Assembly: GCA_964293815.1 (NCBI GenBank)
Contig: CAXYYC010000013.1
Span: 1 to 61,113 of the forward strand
Origin: CTSOIL-112 sp964293815
Lineage (GTDB): Bacteria > Pseudomonadota > Gammaproteobacteria > Burkholderiales > Burkholderiaceae
Direction: 5' to 3'
Length of the DNA: 61,113 nucleotides
Shown: positions 25,414-33,305 of the stretch, one piece after another
Numbering within the stretch: position 1 is the first letter of the stretch
Layout: each line of letters begins with the position of its first letter
Made by a program: the position numbers and the translations under genes
The notes under the pieces: model-generated
Databases searched by the model: none
What the model was told of the DNA's origin: nothing
The model's input: the letters and a program-made list of their open reading frames with translations, nothing else

Positions 25414-26487
25414 ATGAAAATCGGTAATTTTCTGGCAGTAATGTTGCGTGAGTTTTGGGGTGCGTGGTTGATTACCCTTGTCGCTTTGGTGGCCGCTTAT
25501 TTTATCGGTGGTCGATTCAATGAGATGGCGGCATGGTCCGCTGTGTTGGCCGTATTGATTTTGGTGGTTTTTGAGATATCCATTTCGTTTGATAATGCGG
25601 TGGTCAATGCGATGGTGTTGAAGAATCGAAGTCCTGCTTTTCGCTTGGCGTTTTTGACGATTGGTTATTTAATTGCCGTGGTTGGGGTGCGTTTGGTTTT
25701 ACCTTTTGTTATTGTTGCATTCACAACGGGCATGGGATTTTCTCAGGTGTATCACATGGCGGTATATAACCCCGATGAATATAGCCATCAGTTGCATTTA
25801 CATCATGTGGAAGTAATGCTGTTTGGTGGTGCTTTTTTAATGATGGTTGCTTTGACGTGGTTGTTTGACCATGAGCGGGAGATTCATTGGCTGGGTGGTT
25901 TGGAGCGCCGTTTGGGGCAATTGGGGCGACTTTCAATGGTGGCGATTGGTATCACGCTGCTTTTGTTGTTACTCATTATTTTTGCCTTGCCGAGTGAAAA
26001 ACGCTATGTGGGTTTATTGGCCGGTGTGATGGGGACGGTAATTTATGTGTTTGTGGGTGGTTTGAGTGATGCGCTCGGAAATGAGGGTGAGCATGCCGAG
26101 GCCGCTGATATGGTCAAAAAAGGATTTTCCACTTCGTTGGGGGCGTTCCTGTATTTGGAGGTATTGGATGCTTCTTTTAGTTTTGACGGGGTGATTGGTG
26201 CGTTTGCGATCAGTAAGGATATTTTTGTCATTATGCTGGGCTTGGGTGTAGGTGCTCAGTGGGTGCGAACATTGACGGTGTTTTTGGTCAAGCGCGACAC
26301 CTTAAGTGAGTATCGTTATTTGGAGCATGGGGCGCATTGGGCGATATTGGCCTTGGCTTCCTTGATGTTCTTGAGTTCTATCGTGGAAGTGCCGGAGGTG
26401 GTGACGGGGTTGATTGGTTTGGTGCTGATTAGTTTGTCGTTCTGGTCGTCGCTGATTGTGCGACGACGAGAGGCGCGCGGTGATTAA
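25414..26487 (+). CDS. DUF475/TerC-like membrane protein
   Basis: A 357-residue integral membrane protein with about nine spans. It carries the TerC-superfamily acidic motif twice in related form: ISFDNAVVNAMV near residue 55 and FSFDGVIGAFAIS near residue 252. Each has an Asp inside a membrane helix, thought to coordinate metal ions. The family is associated with metal export or insertion. ATG 25414 is chosen for the AAAGGATTT ribosome-binding stretch; upstream codons are in frame but overlap the promoter area. It has terminators on both sides, so it is monocistronic. Confidence 0.82.
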   Translation: MKIGNFLAVMLREFWGAWLITLVALVAAYFIGGRFNEMAAWSAVLAVLILVVFEISISFDNAVVNAMVLKNRSPAFRLAFLTIGYLIAVVGVRLVLPFVIVAFTTGMGFSQVYHMAVYNPDEYSHQLHLHHVEVMLFGGAFLMMVALTWLFDHEREIHWLGGLERRLGQLGRLSMVAIGITLLLLLLIIFALPSEKRYVGLLAGVMGTVIYVFVGGLSDALGNEGEHAEAADMVKKGFSTSLGAFLYLEVLDASFSFDGVIGAFAISKDIFVIMLGLGVGAQWVRTLTVFLVKRDTLSEYRYLEHGAHWAILALASLMFLSSIVEVPEVVTGLIGLVLISLSFWSSLIVRRREARGD

Positions 26488-26505
26488 TTTTGCTTAAAAG
26501 ATGTT

Positions 26506-26542
26506 AAAAGCGCTCAAAATTGTGGATTTTGAGCGCTTTTTT
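26506..26542 (+). terminator. Rho-independent terminator after the DUF475 gene
   Basis: AAAAGCGCTCAAAA (26506-26519) pairs fully with TTTTGAGCGCTTTT (26527-26540). The symmetric A and T flanks could allow use in both directions. Confidence 0.88.
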
Positions 26543-26671
26543 CATGCCTCATTTATCCATACTGACTCGTTATAATCAATTAAGAATAAACGATCTGATT
26601 GATTTTGATTGATTTGTTTGAAAAAGAATCTCGTAGTTTGTGTTGGTTAATTTGATGATAAGGAGGCATAT

Positions 26672-27748
26672 ATGAGTGTAGAACGTTTGGCTTTTTTGGC
26701 GTCTGAGAAAAATAATCCGTGTGTGACTATTTCATTGAACACGCATCGTACCCATCCTGATAATGCGCAGGACGCGATTTTGTTGAAAAATCTGTGTGCG
26801 GAGGCGGAAAAACGCTTGATTGATGAGTTTGGCAAGCGTCCGGTCGCAAAAATCTTAGATGATTTGAGTGCCTTGCCGGAGCAAATTGATATTCAACACA
26901 ATTTGGACAGCCTGCATATCTTTTTGTCGAACGATACCAAGGAAATGCTGAAATCGGTTTGGCCAACGAGCATTCAAGGCGTGCATATTGCCGATCATTT
27001 CGCTGTGCGCGACGCGATCAAGGCTTATAACCGCAGTGAGCCGTACTTGCTGATGGTGCTGTCGCAAGGCGGCGTTCAGTTGTACGAGATGCTCAACGAT
27101 GCCATCGTGCAGGAGGTTCGCAACGACGATTTTCCATTCAAAGCCAATCCGCACTACATCACCCATAGTGATAAACGCAGTCATGCAAGCCTGATGGACA
27201 ATATGCTGCGCGAGTATTTTAATAAGGTCGATAAGGCTTTGGTTAAGGTGAATAATCAAATGCACTTGCCGTGCGTGGTGATCTCTACCGAGCAAAACTA
27301 CAGTCATCTGATGTATGTCGCGGATCGTCCCGCCATTTATCTGGGGCATAGCGCCATTCACTATAATGCGATGGCCGAGCATGAATTGGGCAAGCAGGCG
27401 TGGGGCGTGATTGAGCCGCTGCAAAAAGAGCGCCGCACCCAAGCGATTGAGGAAATGCAGGAAGCGGTCGCTGGTTCGGGCGTGCTCACCGATTTGCAGG
27501 AGATTTATCAGGCAGCCATTGATGGGCGCGGCGATCTCTTGATTGTGCATGAGTCGTTTGCGCAGCCAGTGCTGATGAAGGATGAGCGTACCTTTGATTT
27601 GATTGATGATCCGACCATCCCCAATGCGATTGACGACATTGTCAGTATCATTGCTTGGGAGGTGGTGGCTAAAGGCGGGCGTGCGGTTTTCACGCAGCAA
27701 GACCAGATCAAATCGCTTGGTAAGATTGCCTTGAAACCGCGCTATTGA
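26672..27748 (+). CDS. baeRF3-like (bacterial eRF1-related) protein
   Basis: A 358-residue protein resembling the bacterial archaeo-eukaryotic release-factor-like families (baeRF, group 3). Visible blocks are an N-terminal region with CVTISLNTHRT, a middle region LLMVLSQGGVQLYEM, and a C-terminal L7Ae-like part with DLLIVHESFAQPV. Such proteins are predicted to act on stalled or hibernating ribosomes, but their role is not established. AAGGAGG precedes ATG, a strong ribosome-binding site. Terminators bracket the gene, so it stands alone. The family call rests on pattern memory. Confidence 0.6.
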   Translation: MSVERLAFLASEKNNPCVTISLNTHRTHPDNAQDAILLKNLCAEAEKRLIDEFGKRPVAKILDDLSALPEQIDIQHNLDSLHIFLSNDTKEMLKSVWPTSIQGVHIADHFAVRDAIKAYNRSEPYLLMVLSQGGVQLYEMLNDAIVQEVRNDDFPFKANPHYITHSDKRSHASLMDNMLREYFNKVDKALVKVNNQMHLPCVVISTEQNYSHLMYVADRPAIYLGHSAIHYNAMAEHELGKQAWGVIEPLQKERRTQAIEEMQEAVAGSGVLTDLQEIYQAAIDGRGDLLIVHESFAQPVLMKDERTFDLIDDPTIPNAIDDIVSIIAWEVVAKGGRAVFTQQDQIKSLGKIALKPRY

Positions 27749-27794
27749 TAGATGTTGCGCATGGCTCGGTCAGAATGAATCTGGCCTGATAAAC

Positions 27795-27827
27795 AAAAGT
27801 GTACAGTGTGAGCTGTACACTTTTTTT
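27795..27827 (+). terminator. Rho-independent terminator after the baeRF3-like gene
   Basis: AAAAGTGTACAG pairs with CTGTACACTTTT (12-base stem, loop TGTGAG), with the T run continuing to 27827. It separates this gene from pth on the opposite strand. Confidence 0.9.
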
Positions 27828-27868
27828 ATGCGGCGTTTTGGCATTAACGGACTAATGGAGTAATGGGC

Positions 27869-28459
27869 TTATTTTTGGTGCAGCAGACGCATGGCTTTTT
27901 CCGCATCGCCCGCGACCCAATCGGCAATGATGGTTTGCGCTTTGCTGATGGCTTGGTCTATGGCGTCGCGCTCTGCCTGTTTGGGTGGCTTGAGCACATA
28001 GTCCACCACGGGTTGTTGCGGCGTGCCACTGTTGCGCGGATGATCGATGCCGATGCGCAGACGCCAAAAATCAGGTGTGCCGAGTTTGGCTTGCGTGTCT
28101 TTCAGGCCATTGTGTCCGCCGGTAGAGCCACCGATTTTCATTTTCGCCGCGCCGACGGGGATGTCGAGTTCGTCGTGTAGGACGAGGATGTCTTTGGGCA
28201 GGATTTTGTAAAAATTGGCCAGCGCCGCAATGGCTTGTCCCGAGCGATTCATGTAGGTCATCGGTTTGAGCAACCACACATCGGTGTTGGCGATGCGCGC
28301 GCGCCCAGCCAAGCCGTGAAACTTCGATTGTGCGCTCAAGTTCGCGCCATGCTCACGCGCGATGTCCTCCAGTAGCCACCAGCCGGCGTTGTGCCGTGTG
28401 TCTTCGTATTCTGCGCCGTAGTTGCCCAATCCGACAATGAGTTTGGTGGTATCTGCCAT
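27869..28459 (-). CDS. pth: peptidyl-tRNA hydrolase
   Basis: A 196-residue enzyme recycling peptidyl-tRNA. The N-terminal LIVGLGNYGAEYEDTRHNAG contains the catalytic His, and LLKPMTYMNRSGQA contains the conserved Asn and Met. FVLHDELD-like (DILVLHDELD) and GGHNGLKD motifs are present. It lies downstream of rplY, the usual order, with a hairpin terminator between them. Length is normal. Confidence 0.97.
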   Translation of the reverse strand: MADTTKLIVGLGNYGAEYEDTRHNAGWWLLEDIAREHGANLSAQSKFHGLAGRARIANTDVWLLKPMTYMNRSGQAIAALANFYKILPKDILVLHDELDIPVGAAKMKIGGSTGGHNGLKDTQAKLGTPDFWRLRIGIDHPRNSGTPQQPVVDYVLKPPKQAERDAIDQAISKAQTIIADWVAGDAEKAMRLLHQK

Positions 28460-28470
28460 GATGATCGTCT

Positions 28471-28501
28471 AAAAAGTAAACAACCCACCGCGAACGGTGG
28501 G
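28471..28501 (-). terminator. terminator or attenuator between rplY and pth
   Basis: On the minus strand CCCACCG-TTCG-CGGTGGG is followed by a T-rich stretch ending in five T. It lies after the rplY stop and just before the pth start, so read-through into pth is probably limited. Confidence 0.7.
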
Positions 28502-28531
28502 CTGCCATGATAACACATTGGATCCTTGGGA

Positions 28532-29086
28532 TTATTTACCCGCAGTGGCCAAAGTGATGTCTTTTTGTTTGCCCAATACCAATGATACGCCTTCTGGCAA
28601 AGCCAATTGGCTGGCTTTGATCGCTTGGCTGGCTTCTAATTTAGAAGTGTCCACGATCAATACGTTCGGCAAGTTTTTCGGCAAAGCCGATACTTTCAAG
28701 TTGAATACCGCTGGACGCACACGTTGTGATGCCAATTTCACCGCTGGTGAGTTTTCACCACCCACGAATTTCAATGGGACTTTAGCGACAACGGCTTCGT
28801 CGGCGCTCACGCGTTGCAAATCAATGTGCAAAACCATTGGTTTGAATGGGTGAACTTGTACGTCACGCACGATTACTTGCTCCATCGCGCCGTCCAATTC
28901 CAAATCCAAAACGGAGTAGCGCACGCCTTCTTTACGCAAAGCGTGGAACAAAGAGTTGTGATCCAATTCGATTGATAAAGCGGCACCTGATGAACCATAA
29001 ACGACGCCAGGTACTTTACCTTCACGACGCATACGGCGGCTCGCACCCGTACCGTGCAGGGCACGGCTATTTGCAGTAATTTTCAT
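28532..29086 (-). CDS. rplY: 50S ribosomal protein L25, Ctc type
   Basis: A 184-residue L25/Ctc protein that binds 5S rRNA. The N-terminal L25 domain (about residues 1-90, with RRMRREGKVPGVVYG) is followed by the C-terminal TL5/Ctc beta domain. ATG 29086 is chosen: GGAG lies nine bases before it and MKITANSRA is the usual start. A longer reading from 29128 would add an unlikely Phe-rich leader. It lies between prs and pth on the same strand, a common gamma/beta arrangement. Confidence 0.96.
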   Translation of the reverse strand: MKITANSRALHGTGASRRMRREGKVPGVVYGSSGAALSIELDHNSLFHALRKEGVRYSVLDLELDGAMEQVIVRDVQVHPFKPMVLHIDLQRVSADEAVVAKVPLKFVGGENSPAVKLASQRVRPAVFNLKVSALPKNLPNVLIVDTSKLEASQAIKASQLALPEGVSLVLGKQKDITLATAGK

Positions 29087-29216
29087 AAATATGCTCCAAA
29101 AAATAAAAAATGATTTGAACGATTTCAAATCAAGCTGTCCATCCGCGACCAGATGGTTTGTGCGGCATGTGTCTAAGACACCCGCCGCGCAAAGTGTGTC
29201 AGCACTTGCTCAAAAA

Positions 29217-30173
29217 TCAAATGATTTCACTGAACAAGGAGCTGACCGATTCCTCTTTGGCGATGCGAATAATCGTCTCGCCCAATAATTTCGCACAGCT
29301 GAGCTGGCGGATTTTGCCGCTGGCGGCGGCCTGTGCCGACAACGGAATGGTGTCTGTAACCACCAACTCATCCAAAACAGAGGCATTGATGCGCTCAATC
29401 GCAGGGCCTGATAACACAGGGTGTGTGCAGTATGCAGAAACATGCTTCGCGCCGCGATCTTTCAATACTTCCGCGGCTTTACACATCGTGCCGGCAGTGT
29501 CCACCATGTCGTCGATCAATAGGCATGAGCGGCCTTCCACTTCGCCAATGATGTTCATAACTTCTGATACATTGGCTTTCGGACGGCGTTTGTCGATGAT
29601 TGCCAAATCGCATTCCAATTGCTTCGCAAAGGCACGCGCACGCGCCACACCGCCAATGTCCGGTGAAACCACGAGCAAATTCTCAAGCTGTTTGGACATC
29701 ACATCGCTCAATAAAATCGGCGAGGCATAAATATTGTCCACCGGCACGTCGAAAAACCCCTGAATCTGATCGGCGTGCAAATCCATCGTCATCACGCGAT
29801 CCACACCGGCGGCACCGAGCATATTGGCCACCAATTTGGCAGTGATCGCCACGCGCGCAGAGCGCGGGCGGCGGTCTTGGCGTGCATAACCGAAATACGG
29901 CATTGCGGCGGTAATGCGACCGGCTGACGCGCGACGCAGTGCGTCTGCCATAATCAACACTTCCATCAACGACTCATTGGTCGGCGCGCAGGTTGATTGC
30001 AAAATAAATACTTCACGACCACGAACGTTTTCGTTGATTTCAACGGTGACCTCACCGTCTGAGAATCGTCCCACTTTCGCATTGCCCAGTGGAACGCGTA
30101 GGTAATCGGCAACATCTTGAGCCAGTTTGGGGTTTGCATTCCCCGTAAAAATCATGAGTTCGTTTGTGGACAT
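29217..30173 (-). CDS. prs: ribose-phosphate pyrophosphokinase
   Basis: A 318-residue enzyme that makes PRPP for purine, pyrimidine, histidine and NAD synthesis. Recognisable are the FSDGEVTVEI region, the active-site DLHADQIQGFFDVP and the PRPP loop DDMVDTAGT. It supplies the substrate of HisG, encoded further right. It is transcribed on the minus strand after tRNA-Gln, with a terminator and a structured leader in between. Confidence 0.97.
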   Translation of the reverse strand: MSTNELMIFTGNANPKLAQDVADYLRVPLGNAKVGRFSDGEVTVEINENVRGREVFILQSTCAPTNESLMEVLIMADALRRASAGRITAAMPYFGYARQDRRPRSARVAITAKLVANMLGAAGVDRVMTMDLHADQIQGFFDVPVDNIYASPILLSDVMSKQLENLLVVSPDIGGVARARAFAKQLECDLAIIDKRRPKANVSEVMNIIGEVEGRSCLLIDDMVDTAGTMCKAAEVLKDRGAKHVSAYCTHPVLSGPAIERINASVLDELVVTDTIPLSAQAAASGKIRQLSCAKLLGETIIRIAKEESVSSLFSEII

Positions 30174-30204
30174 GGCGCAAATCCTATGGAGGTTTTTTGG
30201 AAGA

Positions 30205-30301
30205 GTTCTTTCACCAAGACTTCCGCATCGCTACCGCACAGCGTAAAGAGGGCTTCGTGAAAGAACGCCTCAGCCAAAAGCACCAAAGGTGTTTATTTTG
30301 G
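30205..30301 (-). promoter_or_regulatory. structured leader of prs
   Basis: A perfect 10-base inverted repeat (GTTCTTTCAC at 30205-30214, GTGAAAGAAC at 30257-30266) encloses 42 bases. Upstream in the direction of prs transcription is a second hairpin, CCAAAA/TTTTGG (30274-30279, 30296-30301), around CACC/GGTG. Both lie in the probable 5' untranslated region of prs and may regulate it. No known riboswitch is recognised. Confidence 0.4.
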
Positions 30302-30316
30302 AGGATATCAGTGTAC

Positions 30317-30365
30317 CAAAAAAATTGCCCGCCTCCGAGGCTTTAATACGGAACTGCGGGCAATT
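30317..30365 (-). terminator. terminator of tRNA-Gln
   Basis: On the minus strand AATTGCCCGC (30356-30365) pairs with GCGGGCAATT (30323-30332), a 10-base stem, followed by a T tract. The 23-base loop is long for a terminator. It sits between tRNA-Gln and prs and may act as a partial terminator. Confidence 0.7.
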
Positions 30366-30374
30366 AAATGTATT

Positions 30375-30451
30375 TGGCAGAGGAAGAAGGATTCGAACCT
30401 TCGAATGCTGGAATCAAAATCCAGTGCCTTAACCGACTTGGCGACTCCTCT
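30375..30451 (-). tRNA. tRNA-Gln (anticodon UUG)
   Basis: The minus strand folds into a complete 77-base cloverleaf. Acceptor strands are AGAGGAG and TTCCTCT (one G-U pair), the anticodon loop has TTG between CTGGA-type stems, the T arm is GAAGG-TTCGAAT-CCTTC, and CCA is encoded. tRNA-Gln next to prs is a conserved arrangement in betaproteobacteria. Confidence 0.95.
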
Positions 30452-30838
30452 ACACGAGAACGAAATTATAGCCCGACTCGAAAATAAATTGCAAGAGGCG
30501 TTACAGAAAAATTTACACAAAGCGATGGGTTTGCGGCCTATAGACAACACCCAAGTTGTTCGGTGTGGGTGCTATTGATCTTTTTGTTTGAAAATTCTGC
30601 GGTATTGATCCTGCCGGAGGGTTACTTGTTGAGCGGGCGAAAGTAATGAATTTCCATAAAAGATGCGGGTATTTTGCTTGGCTTTATATATCAAAATAGA
30701 ATTAAGAAAATATTGCTATATCGGTAATTTTAATATAAAGTATTGCTCAAACAGCTTTTGTAGGTTCAACGTAGCGGTGATCTGTCGCTGCCTTGGGGGA
30801 TTTTAAGGAATAGGAATACTTTGCTTAGGAGGATGCAC
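30452..30838 (+). promoter_or_regulatory. 387 bp intergenic stretch with probable cysK promoter
   Basis: No gene is seen. The middle is AT-rich. Candidate promoter elements for cysK are TTGCTA (30713-30718) and TAAAGT (30736-30741), 17 bases apart; an overlapping TATAAA starts at 30734. AGGAGG at 30828-30833 is the ribosome-binding site of cysK. No T-box or S-box type structure was recognised. Confidence 0.4.
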
Positions 30839-31831
30839 ATGACACAAATTTTTACAGACAACACGCAGTCGATTGGTCAGACGCCTTTGGTGCGTATTAA
30901 CCGCATTGCGCAGGCAGATGGCGCGCTCGCCACCATTTTGGCAAAAACCGAGGGGCGCAACCCAGCGTATTCGGTGAAATGCCGCATTGGCGCAGGCATG
31001 ATTTGGGATGCGGAGAAGCGTGGCGTATTGACCGCAGGTAAAGAGTTGGTCGAGCCAACCAGTGGTAATACGGGTATTGCGTTGGCCTTCGCGGCGGCGG
31101 CGCGCGGCATTCCGATCACTTTGACCATGCCCGATACGATGAGCGTGGAGCGGCGTAAATTGCTCGCGGCTTACGGCGCGAAATTGGTGTTGACTGAGGG
31201 CGCAAAAGGCATGAAAGGCGCGATTGCTAAGGCGGAGGAAATCGCGGCATCGGATCCCGATAAATATGTGTTGTTGCAACAGTTCAAAAATCCGGCAAAT
31301 CCGGCGATTCATGTCGCAACCACGGGGCCAGAAATTTGGAATGCCACCGATGGCAAGGTCGATATCTTGGTTGCCGGTGTCGGCACCGGCGGTACGATTA
31401 CGGGCATTTCGCGCTATTTCAAACATGAACGTCAAGCACTACTGCACTCAGTAGCGGTGGAGCCGACTGCAAGTCCCGTGTTGACGCAAACGCGCAACGG
31501 CGAACCAATTCAGCCCGGCCCGCATAAAATTCAAGGCATTGGTGCGGGCTTTGTGCCGGATACCTTGGATTTGAGTGTGGTCGATCAAATTGAGCAGGTC
31601 ACGAACGAAGATGCGATTGAATACGCGCGTCGTTTGGCCAAAGAAGAGGGCATCATCGCGGGTATTTCGGGTGGCGCGGCGCTCGCGGTGGCGGTGCGTT
31701 TGGCCAAGCAGCCTGAACATGCCGGCAAAACCATTGTGGTGATTTTGCCGGATTCGGGCGAGCGCTATTTGAGCACCGTGTTGTTCGAAGGACAGTTTGA
31801 TCCGGTGACTGGCTTGCCGGTCGAAGTCTAA
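30839..31831 (+). CDS. cysK: cysteine synthase A
   Basis: A 330-residue PLP enzyme making cysteine from O-acetylserine and sulfide. The PLP-binding Lys is in NPAYSVKCRIG. EPTSGNTGIA is the substrate loop, GVGTGGTITG is the phosphate loop, and the C-terminal ILPDSGERYLST motif is present. Side by side it follows E. coli CysK rather than CysM. ATG 30839 has AGGAGG six bases upstream. Confidence 0.96.
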   Translation: MTQIFTDNTQSIGQTPLVRINRIAQADGALATILAKTEGRNPAYSVKCRIGAGMIWDAEKRGVLTAGKELVEPTSGNTGIALAFAAAARGIPITLTMPDTMSVERRKLLAAYGAKLVLTEGAKGMKGAIAKAEEIAASDPDKYVLLQQFKNPANPAIHVATTGPEIWNATDGKVDILVAGVGTGGTITGISRYFKHERQALLHSVAVEPTASPVLTQTRNGEPIQPGPHKIQGIGAGFVPDTLDLSVVDQIEQVTNEDAIEYARRLAKEEGIIAGISGGAALAVAVRLAKQPEHAGKTIVVILPDSGERYLSTVLFEGQFDPVTGLPVEV

Positions 31832-31858
31832 GCGCCATTGATTGAATTGATCGTCCAG

Positions 31859-31884
31859 CCCGCTCATCATTGAGCGGGTTTTTT
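31859..31884 (+). terminator. Rho-independent terminator of cysK
   Basis: CCCGCTCA-TCAT-TGAGCGGG followed by six T. Confidence 0.93.
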
Positions 31885-32015
31885 CATGCGCGGTAGGAAA
31901 AAAGACGTGGCAAAAGCGTATGAAGGAGTGACTGAAAGAGGTGCATAAAAAAGCGACAGAATCACACGGGCGCACGGTATAATTTGCCGAATTTTTCACT
32001 GTTAGAGGGGCGCTC

Positions 32016-32726
32016 ATGAGCCATGCAGACAATTACGCGATTCAAACGACGCAAAACCAAATTTTGAAACACCACGGTGGTGATGCAGAAGTGGCGCGCG
32101 AACGCATCACGGGTAATTTTGAGCAGCGTCATGATGCGGTATTTTGGGATTTTTGGGAAAATCACGTCGCGACCCAATACCAATCGGGCGATGCGGTGGT
32201 GGATTTGGGGGCGGGCATTGGCCAATTTGTTGATGCGTGCGCACGGCGCTATCCCGATGCGCAGGTGACAGGGCTTGAAATCGCGCCGTATATGCTTGCT
32301 GAGCCGATCGTGTTGCCGAGCAATGGACGCATTATCGTGGATGATTTGAACGAGCCGAGCGCGGATATTGCGCCGAATTCTGCGGCGATGGTGATGGCGA
32401 ATATGGTGGTGCATGAGCTGACCCAGCCGATTAAAATGTTTCGCGCGGTGCATCGGTGGCTCAAGGTCGGCGGGCGACTGTGCGTGATTGATGTGGTGCG
32501 ACGGCCACTGCGCGATTATTTGCAACGCCGCTACCCCGATACACAAATGTGGCGCGAAGAAACGACGCGCGCTGATCTCGAAGATGCGTTTGAGCATTTC
32601 TTAGAGCACAACCGCTACCATCCTGAAGACATTGTTTTTATGTTGGAAAGTGGCGGATTCAAGCTGATTTCTTGCGAATCTTTGCGTGATGGGGTGCAAA
32701 CACGAATCGTGGTGGAAAAAGTGTAA
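32016..32726 (+). CDS. class I SAM-dependent methyltransferase
   Basis: A 236-residue methyltransferase with motif I VVDLGAGIGQF at about residues 62-72, an acidic strand-2 end (GLEIAPY) and a motif IV-like MVMANMVVHEL. The substrate is unknown. A TATAAT hexamer at 31978-31983 suggests its own promoter. GAGGGGC precedes the ATG. The stop overlaps an ATG of the next gene by one base, so the RidA-family gene is translationally coupled to it. Confidence 0.85.
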   Translation: MSHADNYAIQTTQNQILKHHGGDAEVARERITGNFEQRHDAVFWDFWENHVATQYQSGDAVVDLGAGIGQFVDACARRYPDAQVTGLEIAPYMLAEPIVLPSNGRIIVDDLNEPSADIAPNSAAMVMANMVVHELTQPIKMFRAVHRWLKVGGRLCVIDVVRRPLRDYLQRRYPDTQMWREETTRADLEDAFEHFLEHNRYHPEDIVFMLESGGFKLISCESLRDGVQTRIVVEKV

Positions 32727-32737
32727 TGGAGGTGGCA

Positions 32738-33250
32738 ATGAGCGGAGAACGATTGGCGCGATCACGGCGCTTTGAGCGAGCGGCACAGGCGCTGGGCTAT
32801 GATTTTGACGGTGAGATCGTGATTGGTGGGCATTATGTGTCGCTGATTCAGCATGGCGACATCATCGAAATCAGCGGGCAGATTCCGCGCGTTGGCTCTG
32901 AGGTGCTGGTGACTGGGCGCGTTGGTGATGATGTGGATTTGGCACAGGCACAAACTGCTGCGAAAATTTGTCTGATGCGCGCATTGGCCTTGCTCAATCG
33001 TCATTTGAGCGGTCTGGATGCGGTGGCGCAAATTCTGCGGCTCAATGTCTATGTGCAAAGCGCAGCGAATTTTACTCAGCAAAGTGAAGTTGCCGACGGT
33101 GCATCGGATCTGCTGTACGAGATTTTCGGCGAGCAGGGCGTGCATACGCGCACATCGGTGGGTGTGTATCAATTACCCAAAAATGCCGCGGTTGAGCTGG
33201 ATTTGCGCGTAGCGGTGCGTCAGACAAACCTGGCAACCACCGCCATCTGA
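32738..33250 (+). CDS. RidA (YjgF/YER057c/UK114) family protein
   Basis: A 170-residue member of the RidA family, whose best-known members deaminate reactive enamine/imine intermediates. Blocks IIEISGQIPRVG, NVYVQSAANFTQQ and VHTRTSVGVYQLP carry the usual Gly, the conserved Arg of RTSVGV and the trimer-interface pattern. An ATG at 32726 overlaps the previous stop, but GGAGG sits five bases before ATG 32738, which is chosen. It is longer than typical RidA (about 130) by an N-terminal extension, as in the YjgH-like subgroup. Confidence 0.82.
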   Translation: MSGERLARSRRFERAAQALGYDFDGEIVIGGHYVSLIQHGDIIEISGQIPRVGSEVLVTGRVGDDVDLAQAQTAAKICLMRALALLNRHLSGLDAVAQILRLNVYVQSAANFTQQSEVADGASDLLYEIFGEQGVHTRTSVGVYQLPKNAAVELDLRVAVRQTNLATTAI

Positions 33251-33305
33251 ACTGGCTGGTTTGGGTTACTTAGGGTTTTCTTGAAAACATTAAAAAGGGG
33301 CGTTT

